DNA of 64,000 nt from Ndongobacter massiliensis (lineage in GTDB: Bacteria > Bacillota > Clostridia > Tissierellales > Peptoniphilaceae), in the NCBI RefSeq assembly GCF_900120375.1, contig NZ_LT635480.1:1742840-1806839 (forward strand), read 5' to 3'. Each line of letters starts with the position of its first letter. The stretch's first letter is position 1. Made by a program: the position numbers and the translations under genes. Under the pieces are notes generated by a model, which did not search any database, had not been told where the DNA came from, and was given only the letters and a program-made list of their open reading frames with translations. This document shows, in pieces, positions 9,197-17,904 of this stretch.

Positions 9197-9302
9197 GCGA
9201 TTCGACTGTGATGGACATGTGGTAACCGCCGGTTTTGTGACGGTCAGTTCCCAATCGTTCGGGTGACCACGTTCGGTATGTATACAGAAGGAAAGGAAAC
9301 CT

Positions 9303-10460
9303 ATGGAAACGAAGTATCTTATTATCGGTTCGGGCATTGCCGCCCTCCAGGCGGCGAAGGGCATCCGCAAAAAGGATCCGGAGGCAACCCTTACGCTCGT
9401 TTCAAAAGAGGAGCACGTACCTTACTATCGCTTCCGCCTCACGGAGGCCATCGCAAGCGATGCCTCATTGGAGGAGTTGCTTGTGGAAAAGCCCTCTTTT
9501 TATGAGGAGAATCGGATTCGTATTCTTCTGCGCACGACGGTGACGCATGTGGATTACGAGAAAAAAGAGGCACAGCTGGCGGGCGGGGACAGCATTTTCT
9601 ATGAAAAATTATTGCTTGCTGTCGGCTCGCAACCCTTTATTCCGAAGTACGAGGGACGGCACAAGGAAAATCTGTTTTCCGTGCGCACCTATCGGGACAT
9701 TGAACGCCTGCGGGAAAAAATGGATTCGTTGCCGTGTATTTTAGTCGTCGGCGGCGGCTTATTGGGGCTGGAAGCGGCGCATTCCCTGTTGCAAAAGGGA
9801 TTGGAAGTGCATATTTGCGAATTTGGGCCGCGCCTGCTGGCCAAACAGGTCAATGAAAAGATCAGTGCGCAATTGCAAGCGGATTTGGAAAAAGAAGGTT
9901 TTTTGATTCATACAGGGGCGACTCTGCAGGAAGCGAGCGGCTTCAACCGCGTGGAACAGGTCACCTTGACCGACGGACAGACATTTCCCTGTGATGCCGT
10001 GTTGTTTTCCGTTGGCGTGCGCGCACAAACGGATTTGGCGAAAGGACTTGACGTCAACCGCGGTATCTGTACCAATGAAAAGTTGGAGACGAGCCGGCCC
10101 AACGTGTGGGCGGCGGGGGATTGTGCCGAAGTGAACGGCGCTTCTTACGGGTTGTGGACGGCGTCCATGCAGATGGGAAAAATCGCCGGGGAAAATATGA
10201 CGGGCGGTTCCGAAACTTATAAGAATCCGCAACTGTTCACCAAGCTGCAAATCGGCGAGGTGCAGGTTTTCTCCGCCGGATCCTACGAGGGCGACGAAGT
10301 TTGGGAAAAGACCGTCGACGGGACGCAGGTGCAGATCTTTTATAAGGAAGGCACGATCATCGGGGGTATTTTGTATGGCTCCACGGCCAAGATGGGCAAG
10401 GTGCGCAAGTTGATCGGGACGCAAACGCCACAGAACGAGCTGGCAGAGGTTTTTCGCTGA
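9303..10460 (+). CDS. NAD(P)H:rubredoxin reductase-like FAD flavoprotein
   Basis: This 385-residue pyridine-nucleotide-disulfide oxidoreductase-fold enzyme has no redox-active Cys pair. FAD Rossmann motif GSGIAA is at 9-14, the NAD(P) motif VVGGGLLGLEAA at ~148-159 and the second FAD motif AAGDCAE at ~270. The C-terminal domain resembles NROR/NirB-type reductases. It sits 106 bases after the hydrogenase, with its own ribosome site (AGGAAAGG) and a strong terminator behind it. Probable reactions are NAD(P)H-dependent reduction of rubredoxin or of the small [2Fe-2S] protein. A rubredoxin gene lies at 54169 and a flavodiiron protein at 36488. Confidence 0.85.
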   Translation: METKYLIIGSGIAALQAAKGIRKKDPEATLTLVSKEEHVPYYRFRLTEAIASDASLEELLVEKPSFYEENRIRILLRTTVTHVDYEKKEAQLAGGDSIFYEKLLLAVGSQPFIPKYEGRHKENLFSVRTYRDIERLREKMDSLPCILVVGGGLLGLEAAHSLLQKGLEVHICEFGPRLLAKQVNEKISAQLQADLEKEGFLIHTGATLQEASGFNRVEQVTLTDGQTFPCDAVLFSVGVRAQTDLAKGLDVNRGICTNEKLETSRPNVWAAGDCAEVNGASYGLWTASMQMGKIAGENMTGGSETYKNPQLFTKLQIGEVQVFSAGSYEGDEVWEKTVDGTQVQIFYKEGTIIGGILYGSTAKMGKVRKLIGTQTPQNELAEVFR

Positions 10461-10497
10461 GAACGGAAGCCGAGGCAGAGTCGGTAATAAAAAGACG

Positions 10498-10532
10498 AAA
10501 AACACGGATGCGCACTCGTGTCCGTGTTTTTT
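10498..10532 (+). terminator. Intrinsic terminator after the flavoprotein
   Basis: AAAAACACGGA pairs with TCCGTGTTTTT across a short loop, and the T-run continues to 10531. It ends the redox operon. Confidence 0.92.
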
Positions 10533-10537
10533 ATACA

Positions 10538-10567
10538 TTGGCAAAGTGGGAAAAAATAGCGTAAAAT
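10538..10567 (+). promoter_or_regulatory. Promoter for the L,D-transpeptidase/ECF/truA genes
   Basis: TTGGCA (10538-10543), an 18-base spacer and TAAAAT (10562-10567) lie 61 bases before the start codon and immediately after the previous terminator. Confidence 0.55.
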
Positions 10568-10628
10568 AGGGAGCGAGTAGGATTCTGTCGAGAAAAATGA
10601 ATTGGGACTATGCCGATTCGGAGGAGTT

Positions 10629-12017
10629 ATGAAGCTGACAAAAAAACAAAAAGTCCTTTTTCTGTTTGGTATTGGGCTTCTTTTGGTTTACGTAGGAGGC
10701 GTGATTATTTTTTCCATGAACACGCTGCCGAATACGTATGTGAACGGAAAAAATCGGAGTTTCCAATCCAAAGATGAAATTTTTGAATATCGAGAACCGG
10801 ATCGTTCCATTCATTTTCAGGGGTTGGCGGGAGAGGATTTCCATATGCGGGAATCCGACATTGACTTTACGCGCCATGTACAGGGCAGTCCGGTGCTGAA
10901 ACAAAATGGCTGGGCGTGGCCGATTGCTTTTTTTCAGCGAGATGAGTACACCATTGCATATGACGTGACTTATGACGAGCAAAAGCTCCGTTTTGCGATC
11001 TTGGATTCGCCGCTGAATGAAGAGGGGACGCTGCCGACGGATGCCCGCATTGAGGTCGGGGACAAAGGAGCGGAGATTGTTCCGGAAGTGCGGGGTACCC
11101 GCATCGTACCGGAAAAAGCGGCACAGCATATTGTGCAGGCGTTTACCGACGGCGCGACGGATGTGACGCTCGACGACATCTATATCGAACCGAAGCTCAA
11201 AAAGGATGATCCGCAGATTTTGGCGGAAAAGGAACAGATTGATTCGATTTTGCGTTCGCGCATACACTTTGATTTTGTCGATCGCAAATACGACTTAGCT
11301 GGCAAAACCTTGCTGGGTCTGTACGATCGGACGGAAGACGGCAAGTACGTGTTTAATGATGACCGGCTGGCGACTTGGGTGGCGGATATGGCCCGGGAGA
11401 CCGATACGCTGGGTGAATATCGCAATTTTGAGGCGACGGGCATCGGCACCATCCAGGTTCCGCCGGGGATTTATGGCTGGCAGTTGGATGTGGCGACAAC
11501 CGTGGAAGAGATTAAAAAGAAACTCGCCAAAGAGGGAGATTTTGAAATGATTCCCGCTTACAATGCCTACGGCGGCGTGCGCGCGAGCAATGACATCGGC
11601 AATACGTATATTGAAATTGATCTGTCGCGACAGCATTTGTGGGCATATATCGACGGTGAACTATATCTGGAGTCGGATGTGGTGAGCGGCGTTGTGGACG
11701 GCAAACACGAAACGCCGGTCGGCGTAAACTGCATCTGGTCGATGGAGCGGGATCAGACGTTGACCGGGACAAAGACCGGCGATCAACCGGAATACGAAAC
11801 GCCGGTCAAGTACTGGATGCCCATCGATTATCGAGGCGTGGGCATGCACGACGCGCCGTGGCGCGGAGCCTTTGGCGGCGACATTTATTTGAGCGCCGGA
11901 AGTCACGGGTGTATCAATTTGCCACCTTCGGTGGCGGAAGCAATTTTTAAGGCGTATGAGACGATGACACCGGTTGTCGTATATGAGAGTTCAACGTCCT
12001 ATTCAAAAACGGAATGA
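10629..12017 (+). CDS. L,D-transpeptidase (YkuD domain) with peptidoglycan-binding region
   Basis: This enzyme makes 3-3 cross-links in, or attaches proteins to, peptidoglycan outside the membrane. The 462-residue protein has one N-terminal transmembrane anchor (~9-30). A ~280-residue region follows, resembling the putative peptidoglycan-binding domain that often precedes YkuD. The C-terminal YkuD domain holds the catalytic motif SHGCINLP, with nucleophile Cys ~428 and an upstream histidine in GMHD. GGAGGAG precedes the ATG at 10629. The EcfA1 gene starts only 13 bases after the stop, so the two are probably co-transcribed. Confidence 0.92.
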   Translation: MKLTKKQKVLFLFGIGLLLVYVGGVIIFSMNTLPNTYVNGKNRSFQSKDEIFEYREPDRSIHFQGLAGEDFHMRESDIDFTRHVQGSPVLKQNGWAWPIAFFQRDEYTIAYDVTYDEQKLRFAILDSPLNEEGTLPTDARIEVGDKGAEIVPEVRGTRIVPEKAAQHIVQAFTDGATDVTLDDIYIEPKLKKDDPQILAEKEQIDSILRSRIHFDFVDRKYDLAGKTLLGLYDRTEDGKYVFNDDRLATWVADMARETDTLGEYRNFEATGIGTIQVPPGIYGWQLDVATTVEEIKKKLAKEGDFEMIPAYNAYGGVRASNDIGNTYIEIDLSRQHLWAYIDGELYLESDVVSGVVDGKHETPVGVNCIWSMERDQTLTGTKTGDQPEYETPVKYWMPIDYRGVGMHDAPWRGAFGGDIYLSAGSHGCINLPPSVAEAIFKAYETMTPVVVYESSTSYSKTE

Positions 12018-12030
12018 CAGGGGCAGAGGT

Positions 12031-12927
12031 GTGAAAAACGAAGAAAATAATCGGCGCGATCCGCTGCGATCGGACGGCTTGCCGCAGCGAGCGGAGCCGC
12101 AAATCGTGGTGGATCACGTCGTGTATGAGTATCCCGCCGTGACCGCAGACGATGCACCGCTGCGCGCGCTCGACGGGATTTCCTTGGAAATTGCATCTGG
12201 CGAGTTTTTAGCGGTGCTGGGACACAACGGGTCGGGCAAATCCACATTGGCAAAATTGCTCAACGCACAGATGACACCGACGCAAGGGCGCATTACCATC
12301 CTCGGCATGGACACCGCCGAAGAGGAAAAACTGTGGGACATCCGTTCGCACTGCGGCATTGTATTTCAAAATCCGGACAACCAGATGGTCGCGTCTGTTA
12401 TCGAGGAAGATGTGGCGTTCGGACCGGAGAACTTGGGCATTCCCAATCCGGAATTGCGCGACCGCGTCGACGAAGCGCTGCGCGCCGTTGGCATGTACGA
12501 GCATCGTCGTCGCGCGCCGCACGAGTTGTCCGGCGGGCAGAAACAACGCGTGGCGATCGCCGGGGTGCTGGCGATGCGACCCGACTGCATTATTATGGAC
12601 GAACCCACGGCCATGTTGGATCCGATCGGGCGGCGGGAAATTCTCAATGCCATTCATTATCTGCATGAAAAAGAACACAAGACGATTCTGTTGATTACCC
12701 ATAATATGGAAGAGGCGGCGTGCGCGGATCGCGTCGTGGTACTGCATCGCGGGCATATCGCACTGGAAGGCACGCCGCGCAAAGTCTTTTCCCGCGTTGC
12801 GGAAATGCGTCGCTTGGCGCTGGATGTTCCGCAGGTGACGGAATTGGGCTTCTTATTGCACCAAGCGGGGCTTGCCGTGCCGCCGGATGTGTTGAGCGTC
12901 GAAGAATTGTTGGAGGCGCTGGCATGA
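12031..12927 (+). CDS. ecfA1: Energy-coupling factor transporter ATPase EcfA1
   Basis: This is one of two ATPases that, with EcfT, form the shared energising module for vitamin- and metal-binding S-components. Walker A GHNGSGKST, signature ELSGGQKQR, Walker B IIMDEPTAMLD and the H-loop in ITHNMEE are present. The likely start is GTG at 12031 behind GGGGCAGAGG. It leaves a ~25-residue polar N-terminus, which is longer than usual. The stop overlaps the EcfA2 start as ATGA. Confidence 0.93.
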   Translation: MKNEENNRRDPLRSDGLPQRAEPQIVVDHVVYEYPAVTADDAPLRALDGISLEIASGEFLAVLGHNGSGKSTLAKLLNAQMTPTQGRITILGMDTAEEEKLWDIRSHCGIVFQNPDNQMVASVIEEDVAFGPENLGIPNPELRDRVDEALRAVGMYEHRRRAPHELSGGQKQRVAIAGVLAMRPDCIIMDEPTAMLDPIGRREILNAIHYLHEKEHKTILLITHNMEEAACADRVVVLHRGHIALEGTPRKVFSRVAEMRRLALDVPQVTELGFLLHQAGLAVPPDVLSVEELLEALA

Positions 12928-13811
12928 GTATTCGCTTTGAAAATGTTACATTTTATTATGGGCGCGACAATAAACACCCCCTCAAGGCATTAGATGGCGT
13001 CAATCTGGAAATTCAGGCGCATGAATACATCGGTCTGATCGGGCACACCGGCTCAGGCAAATCGACGCTCGTGCAGCATATGAACGGGCTGAATCTGCCG
13101 CACGAGGGTCATGTCATCGTCGACGGCATCGACACTACGGCGGAAAAGGCGGATCTGCGCACCTTGCGCCAAAAAGTCGGCTTGGTATTTCAATATCCCG
13201 AAGATCAATTGTTTGAAGAAACGGTGGCGCAGGATATTGCCTTCGGACCGAAGAACCTCGGATTGTCCCCGGAAGAAGTCGAGGAGCGAGTGCGCTCCAG
13301 TATGGAAGCCGTGGGGCTTTCGTACGAGCGCTTCAAAGACACCTCTCCTTTCGACCTTTCAGGTGGGCAAAAACGTCGCGTTGCCATCGCCGGTGTGCTG
13401 GCGCTGCAACCGTCCTACCTCGTACTCGATGAGCCGACGGCGGGACTCGATCCGCGGGGGCGCGAAGAGATTCTCGGCGAACTGCGGGCTCTGTATGAAG
13501 CGCGCCCGGAAATGACCATCGTGTTGGTCACCCACTCCATGGAAGATATTGCAGCGCATGCCACGCGCATTTTTGTCGTCGATCACGGAAAAATCGTCAT
13601 GGACGGTGCACCTCGTGAAATCTTTGCGCGCGAAGAGGAATTGGAGCGCATTGGGCTCTCCGTCCCCGAAGTGACGCGCTTTCTGCGCGCTTATCGGCGC
13701 GCCGGGCACGAGGTCGACGACCGCGCGTTGACGGTGGAAGAGGCGTTCAACACCCTCTACGCGTATCTGACGTCGCGGGAAGGAAAGGAGCCGTCATGTC
13801 CGAACGCATAA
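12924..13811 (+). CDS. ecfA2: Energy-coupling factor transporter ATPase EcfA2
   Basis: This is the second ATPase of the ECF module, 295 residues. It has Walker A GHTGSGKST, FQYPEDQLFEETV (the Q-loop region typical of EcfA2), signature DLSGGQKRR and Walker B VLDEPTAGLDP. The ATG overlaps the EcfA1 stop and the end overlaps EcfT by 16 bases, which supports translation as one complex. A frame open upstream of 12924 is a shadow of EcfA1. Confidence 0.94.
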   Translation: MSIRFENVTFYYGRDNKHPLKALDGVNLEIQAHEYIGLIGHTGSGKSTLVQHMNGLNLPHEGHVIVDGIDTTAEKADLRTLRQKVGLVFQYPEDQLFEETVAQDIAFGPKNLGLSPEEVEERVRSSMEAVGLSYERFKDTSPFDLSGGQKRRVAIAGVLALQPSYLVLDEPTAGLDPRGREEILGELRALYEARPEMTIVLVTHSMEDIAAHATRIFVVDHGKIVMDGAPREIFAREEELERIGLSVPEVTRFLRAYRRAGHEVDDRALTVEEAFNTLYAYLTSREGKEPSCPNA

Positions 13812-14587
13812 CCATCGGTCAGTATCTGACCGGAGACAGTTTCCTTCACCGGCTGGATCCCCGCGTCAAGATTTTTCTGACCATCGTATTTATGGTCTGT
13901 ATCTTTCTCGTGTCAAGCTATTGGGGCTATGCCGTATTTCTCGGCTTTGTATTGTTGTGCATGATCGTGGGGGAGGTGCCACCCAAACAGCTGTTCAAAG
14001 GGCTGCGCCCGATTTTTCTGATCCTCCTGTTTACCTTTGCCATCAACCTGTTGACGACGCCGGGCGAACTGCTTTTTGAAGTCTGGGTGCTGCGTGTGAC
14101 CCAAGAGGGGTTGCATAAGGCGGTGTTCATCGCCATACGCATCGTATTGTTGGTTTTGGGCACATCGCTTTTGACACTGACCACCAGTCCGCTTTCGTTG
14201 ACGGACGGCATGGAGGCGCTGATGAAGCCACTCACGCTGGTACGTTTTCCGGCGCATGAACTCGCCATGATGATTTCCATTGCGCTGCGCTTTATTCCAA
14301 CGCTGTTTGATGAATCGGATAAAATTATGCGAGCGCAAAAGGCGCGAGGGGCGGATTTTGAGTCCGGCAACCTATTTCAGCGCGCCCGGGCGATGATTCC
14401 CCTTATGGTGCCGCTCTTTTTGAACGCGTTTCGCCGCGCTGAAGAATTGGGGACGGCGATGGAAGCGCGGTGTTATCGGGGTGGCGCGGGGCGGACGCGG
14501 TTAAACCCGCTGCGCATGGCCCTTGCGGATTGGATGACGTTCGGGCTGACCTCTGCGTCGCTCCTTGCGACGGCGTGGATCTTCTGA
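13796..14587 (+). CDS. ecfT: Energy-coupling factor transporter transmembrane protein EcfT
   Basis: This is the 263-residue membrane scaffold of the ECF complex. Clusters of hydrophobic helices in the first half are followed by the cytoplasmic coupling helices with the family ARG-type motifs, RAQKARGADF and MEARCYRGG. No S-component is encoded in the window, so substrate-specific subunits must be elsewhere. It overlaps EcfA2 at the 5' end and truA as TGATG at the 3' end. Confidence 0.94.
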   Translation: MSERITIGQYLTGDSFLHRLDPRVKIFLTIVFMVCIFLVSSYWGYAVFLGFVLLCMIVGEVPPKQLFKGLRPIFLILLFTFAINLLTTPGELLFEVWVLRVTQEGLHKAVFIAIRIVLLVLGTSLLTLTTSPLSLTDGMEALMKPLTLVRFPAHELAMMISIALRFIPTLFDESDKIMRAQKARGADFESGNLFQRARAMIPLMVPLFLNAFRRAEELGTAMEARCYRGGAGRTRLNPLRMALADWMTFGLTSASLLATAWIF

Positions 14588-15327
14588 TGAAAAATGTACG
14601 GCTCGTGCTTGCCTATGACGGCACGGATTTCTGCGGTTTTCAGCGGCAAAAAGAGGTGCGTACGGTGCAGGCGGTTGTGGAAGAAGCGCTCTCGCGCCTG
14701 CTGCGACGAAAAACGCGGATCATCGCCGCCGGTCGCACCGATGCCGGCGTGCATGCCGAAGGACAAGTGGTCAATTTTCTGACCGACGGACGCTTGGCGC
14801 CGCGTGGCATTGCCTTCCAATTGGCGCCGTATTTGCCGGAAGATGTGCAGGCGCTTTTTTCCGAAGCAGTTCCGCTTTCGTTTCATGCGCGCTTTTCCGC
14901 ACATAACAAGACCTATCGCTATGAATTGGCAACGACCCAGCGCTTCTATCCGACGCAGCGCCATTACCATGGCCATTGTACATACCCGTTGGACATTGAA
15001 CGCATGCGCGCCGCGTTGCCGCTCTTTTTAGGGGAACACGATTTTTCTGCTTTTTCGCGGCAGGACCCCCTGCGTTCGCCGCGGCGCCTGTTGAAAGCGG
15101 CGCAAATGGAAGCGTACAACAGCGAACTGCGGTTCCGTTTTACGGCGGAAAGTTTTTTGCAGCGCCAGGTGCGCTGTCTCGTCGGTGCGTTGATTGAGGT
15201 GGGGCGCGGACGCTTGTTGAAAAAAGAGATAGAAGCCTTATTGGTGCAGGGAGCGACGTCGCCCGCCGTTCCGGTTGCTCCGGCATGCGGGCTATATTTG
15301 GAATCCGTCACCTATCCGGAACCATAA
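14587..15327 (+). CDS. truA: tRNA pseudouridine(38-40) synthase TruA
   Basis: TruA isomerises U38-U40 in the anticodon arm of many tRNAs. The 246-residue length matches the family. The catalytic Asp is D52 in GRTDAGVHA; FHARF and the RQVR segment (~194) are also typical. The ATG at 14587 shares a base with the EcfT stop (TGATG). The ecfA-ecfA-ecfT-truA order is common in Firmicutes, where ribosomal genes rplM-rpsI often follow; here they do not. Confidence 0.96.
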   Translation: MKNVRLVLAYDGTDFCGFQRQKEVRTVQAVVEEALSRLLRRKTRIIAAGRTDAGVHAEGQVVNFLTDGRLAPRGIAFQLAPYLPEDVQALFSEAVPLSFHARFSAHNKTYRYELATTQRFYPTQRHYHGHCTYPLDIERMRAALPLFLGEHDFSAFSRQDPLRSPRRLLKAAQMEAYNSELRFRFTAESFLQRQVRCLVGALIEVGRGRLLKKEIEALLVQGATSPAVPVAPACGLYLESVTYPEP

Positions 15328-15347
15328 CCGGGGCGGGGACTCGTCGG

Positions 15348-15379
15348 TCGAAGGCGTTCGGCTGTCGGTACGCCTTCGA
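15348..15379 (+). repeat. 10-bp hairpin after truA
   Basis: TCGAAGGCGT (15348-15357) and ACGCCTTCGA (15370-15379) form a perfect stem with a 12-base loop. No T-run follows (AAAATCG), so it may be an RNA stabiliser or a weak terminator between truA and the carrier gene. Confidence 0.45.
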
Positions 15380-15430
15380 AAATCGAGGTTGTCGAATAGG
15401 GAGTGAAAATGAAATGCTTTGGGGGATGGA

Positions 15431-16336
15431 ATGGCAATACTTTTTCAACAATTGCTTGCTATGGCGCTATTGGTAGGATTGGGTTATGTTTTGGGCAAGA
15501 AAGACATGCTGCATGAAAAAACGGGACAGGACCTCAGCAGCTTTCTGATGAAGGTCATTTTGCCCTGCATGATCTTTCTCGCCTTTGATCGCGATTTCTC
15601 CGGCAGCGAGGCGGTGGAACTGGGCGAGATTTTTATCCTGAATTTCCTGTGCATGGGGCTGAATATCCTCGTCGCAGGATTGCTGTTTTCCGAGCATGAA
15701 GGGATTGAGCGCTACGCCTGCGTTTTTAATAATAAAGCATTTATGGGCATTCCGGTCGTTACGGCGCTCTTCGGCGCAGAAGCGGTCTTTTATGTCACGC
15801 CGAGCATCGTGGTGAATCATCTGTTTATCTGGACGTATGGGGCAGCAATTTTGGGCAGGGATCGGCAGGCGCTCACCCTGCACCGCATCTTTTGGAATCC
15901 CAGTACAATTTCCTTTTTGCTCGGATTGCTTTACTATGTGTCACCGTTTCGCCTGCCGGAGCCGGTGGGAAATGCGCTGCATTTGCTGCGCGGCGTCAAT
16001 ACGCCCCTTGCCATGGTATTGCTCGGCTACTTCCTTTGTGCAGAATCGCTGCCCAGTATTTTTCAAAATCGCAAGGCGTGGAAAGTATCCTTTGTTCGCC
16101 TGCTCTTACTGCCGCTTCTGACCGTCCTGGGGCTGTGGCTGTTACCCGGCTCGTCCGATTTTAAGTACGTCATGACCATTGTATGGGCGACGCCGACGGC
16201 GATCAATCTGTCCATGCAGGCGGCAATGATTGGACAGGACACCGGTTATGCTGCGCAAGTGACCAGCTTGACCACGCTGCTTTCGCTGTTTACCATACCT
16301 TTGGTGCTGCAGGCGGCACAGTGGCTGATCGGGTAG
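15431..16336 (+). CDS. AEC-family (auxin efflux carrier type) membrane transporter
   Basis: This ~301-residue integral membrane protein has about ten hydrophobic segments arranged as two five-helix halves. Family hallmarks include LILPC-like VILPCMIFLAF near residue 45, NNKAFMGIPV and ATPTAINLSMQA near the end. Bacterial AEC members move organic acids such as malate or malonate, or amino acids; the substrate here is unknown. I prefer ATG 15431 behind GGGGGAT over the in-frame TTG at 15419. It looks monocistronic. Confidence 0.85.
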   Translation: MAILFQQLLAMALLVGLGYVLGKKDMLHEKTGQDLSSFLMKVILPCMIFLAFDRDFSGSEAVELGEIFILNFLCMGLNILVAGLLFSEHEGIERYACVFNNKAFMGIPVVTALFGAEAVFYVTPSIVVNHLFIWTYGAAILGRDRQALTLHRIFWNPSTISFLLGLLYYVSPFRLPEPVGNALHLLRGVNTPLAMVLLGYFLCAESLPSIFQNRKAWKVSFVRLLLLPLLTVLGLWLLPGSSDFKYVMTIVWATPTAINLSMQAAMIGQDTGYAAQVTSLTTLLSLFTIPLVLQAAQWLIG

Positions 16337-16405
16337 CGTTCTAAAATTCTGTCCGACTTTCCAGCGGAGAGCGGGGCAGAGAAGACTTTCAAAATTGAAT
16401 CAGTA

Positions 16406-16414
16406 TGATATAAT
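16406..16414 (+). promoter_or_regulatory. Extended -10 promoter of the maltodextrin operon
   Basis: TGA-TATAAT is a perfect -10 hexamer with the upstream TGn extension, 63 bases before the binding-protein start. The -35 region (TTTCAA, 16-base spacing) is poor. Confidence 0.65.
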
Positions 16415-16424
16415 ATATACGAGG

Positions 16425-16458
16425 AATTCGTTTTACCTCGCGATAAAGGAAAACGATT
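16425..16458 (+). promoter_or_regulatory. Imperfect inverted repeat in the maltodextrin leader, candidate operator
   Basis: CGTTTTACCT (16429-16438) and AAGGAAAACG (16446-16455) form an 8-of-10 dyad just after the promoter, extended by flanking AATT/GATT. The right arm with its flank (GGAAAACGATTCG) partly resembles a catabolite-responsive element but lacks the outer TG...CA. Binding by a LacI/CcpA-type repressor is only a hypothesis. Confidence 0.3.
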
Positions 16459-16476
16459 CGTAAAAAGGAGGGATTC

Positions 16477-17824
16477 ATGGTAAAAAAACTTGCAGCACTG
16501 TTGTTGGCCGGGGGCGATGTCCCTGTCGCTTGTCGCCTGCGGCGGCGGAAAAGAGGACGCAAAATCCGGGAACGAAGGTGGAAAGGATATGCCCGCGGAA
16601 GGACTGAAGGGGTCCATCAGCGTGCAGGCGGAGACGGCGTGGATGCCGTACTACGAGGCGGCAATCGCGCGGCTCAAGGAAAAGAATCCGGATGCGGAAG
16701 TCAAGATTATTGAAAAAGGCGCGTTTGATCACCTTGATGCCTTGGATCAGACGAGCCCGGAAAATGAAGATATTGCAGATGTTTTTTCGATTCCGGCGGA
16801 TCGTCTGTACGGCCTTGTGGACAATGAGAATTTGGCTGCCATTGATGCCGAATCCATCGTCAAGACCGTGGGCGGATGGGCGGACTTTGCGGCGTTCAAT
16901 AAAGGATTGGGCGGCAATTTCAAGATCGGCGAGGAGTATTTCGCCTTCCCGATGAACATTGAGTGCCTGATTGCTTTCAAACAGAAGGCCAATGCCGAAG
17001 CCCAGGGCATCGATTTGACTAAGCCCATTGCAATCGGTGCGGAGACTGCGAAATCCGTACTCGTGCCGGCGCATGACGCATGGTACGGCGTTGCTCTTTT
17101 GAATGCGGGCGGCATTGAACTCCTGGCGAAAAAAGACGACGGTTCTCTTTACAGCGATTTGACCGCAGAATGGGCGGAATTGCCGGCAGAAAAGCAGGCG
17201 GTGATTCAGGCACTGTATGACTACTGGAAGGCGAATGCAGACGCCAACACTTCGCTGTTTGAAGATAAGGCGGGGTATGCTTATACGGACTCTGCATTCA
17301 AGACCGGCGAAAGCGGCGTTGTGCGTTTGGGTGGTCCGTGGGACTATGACACGATTGCAAAAATGGCCGGGGAAGAGAATCTGGAGTTGGGTTCCCTCGA
17401 AGATATTACGATTGCAGGAAAGCCGCTCGTTCACTGGAAAGGTGGATGGGGCTATGCGATTAACGTCCGCGATGAGGGAAATGAGGATAAGATGGCTCTG
17501 GCGCAGGCATTGATTGCCGAGTTGGCAAACCCGGAATACTTTGAAGATTTCTTCAAGGCGACAGGTAAGATTATGGAGCAAGTGCCGGCGGACAAGTATG
17601 AAGCGTCCGGATTGACTGATGTGGAAAAATCCACCATTGTCAATGTGATTGCTTCGTACCAGAATGCGGTCAGCCGCCCACTGTTCACCGAATATGGAAA
17701 AGTTTGGGACAGTTGGAAAAATGCGGTGCTTTCGTGGAACTCGGTGAAACCGGGCTCGGCGGAGGAGGCGTACAAGGAGTTGAAGTCATCCTTTGATTCC
17801 ATGATGAGCAATTTCAATAAATAA
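16477..17824 (+). CDS. malE: Maltose/maltodextrin-binding lipoprotein (MalE-like), frameshifted in the signal peptide
   Basis: This would be the extracellular receptor delivering maltodextrins to MalFG. The best start (ATG 16477, AAGGAGG 6 bases before) gives MVKKLAALLLAG and then leaves frame at a G5 run (16510-16514). The frame of the mature protein resumes with AMSLSLVAC-GGG, a perfect lipobox. Removing one G joins both halves into a normal lipoprotein of ~448 residues. The mature part is intact to the stop and contains typical binding-protein segments. Without correction, only a weak TTG at 16490 or ATG at 16517 could start the long frame, losing most of the signal peptide. A sequencing error or a slippage switch are both possible. 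Confidence 0.8.
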
Positions 17825-17848
17825 AAAACGGATGAAGGTCGTTGGCTG

Positions 17849-17874
17849 CGGAGGATTGTCGGTGCAATCCTCCG
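17849..17874 (+). repeat. Perfect 10-bp intercistronic hairpin after malE
   Basis: CGGAGGATTG (17849-17858), loop TCGGTG and CAATCCTCCG (17865-17874) form a strong stem without a T-run, 25 bases after the malE stop. Such hairpins behind binding-protein genes commonly protect the upstream mRNA from 3' exonucleases, so that the receptor exceeds its permeases. Partial termination is the alternative. Confidence 0.6.
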
Positions 17875-17904
17875 TTGCCATCAATGTTCGCCGGAGGAGT
17901 TTTC

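Noticed and set aside
16475-17581. 368-codon open frame antisense to malE
   Set aside because: The opposite strand encodes a clear binding protein; the antisense product has no recognisable domain or start signal.
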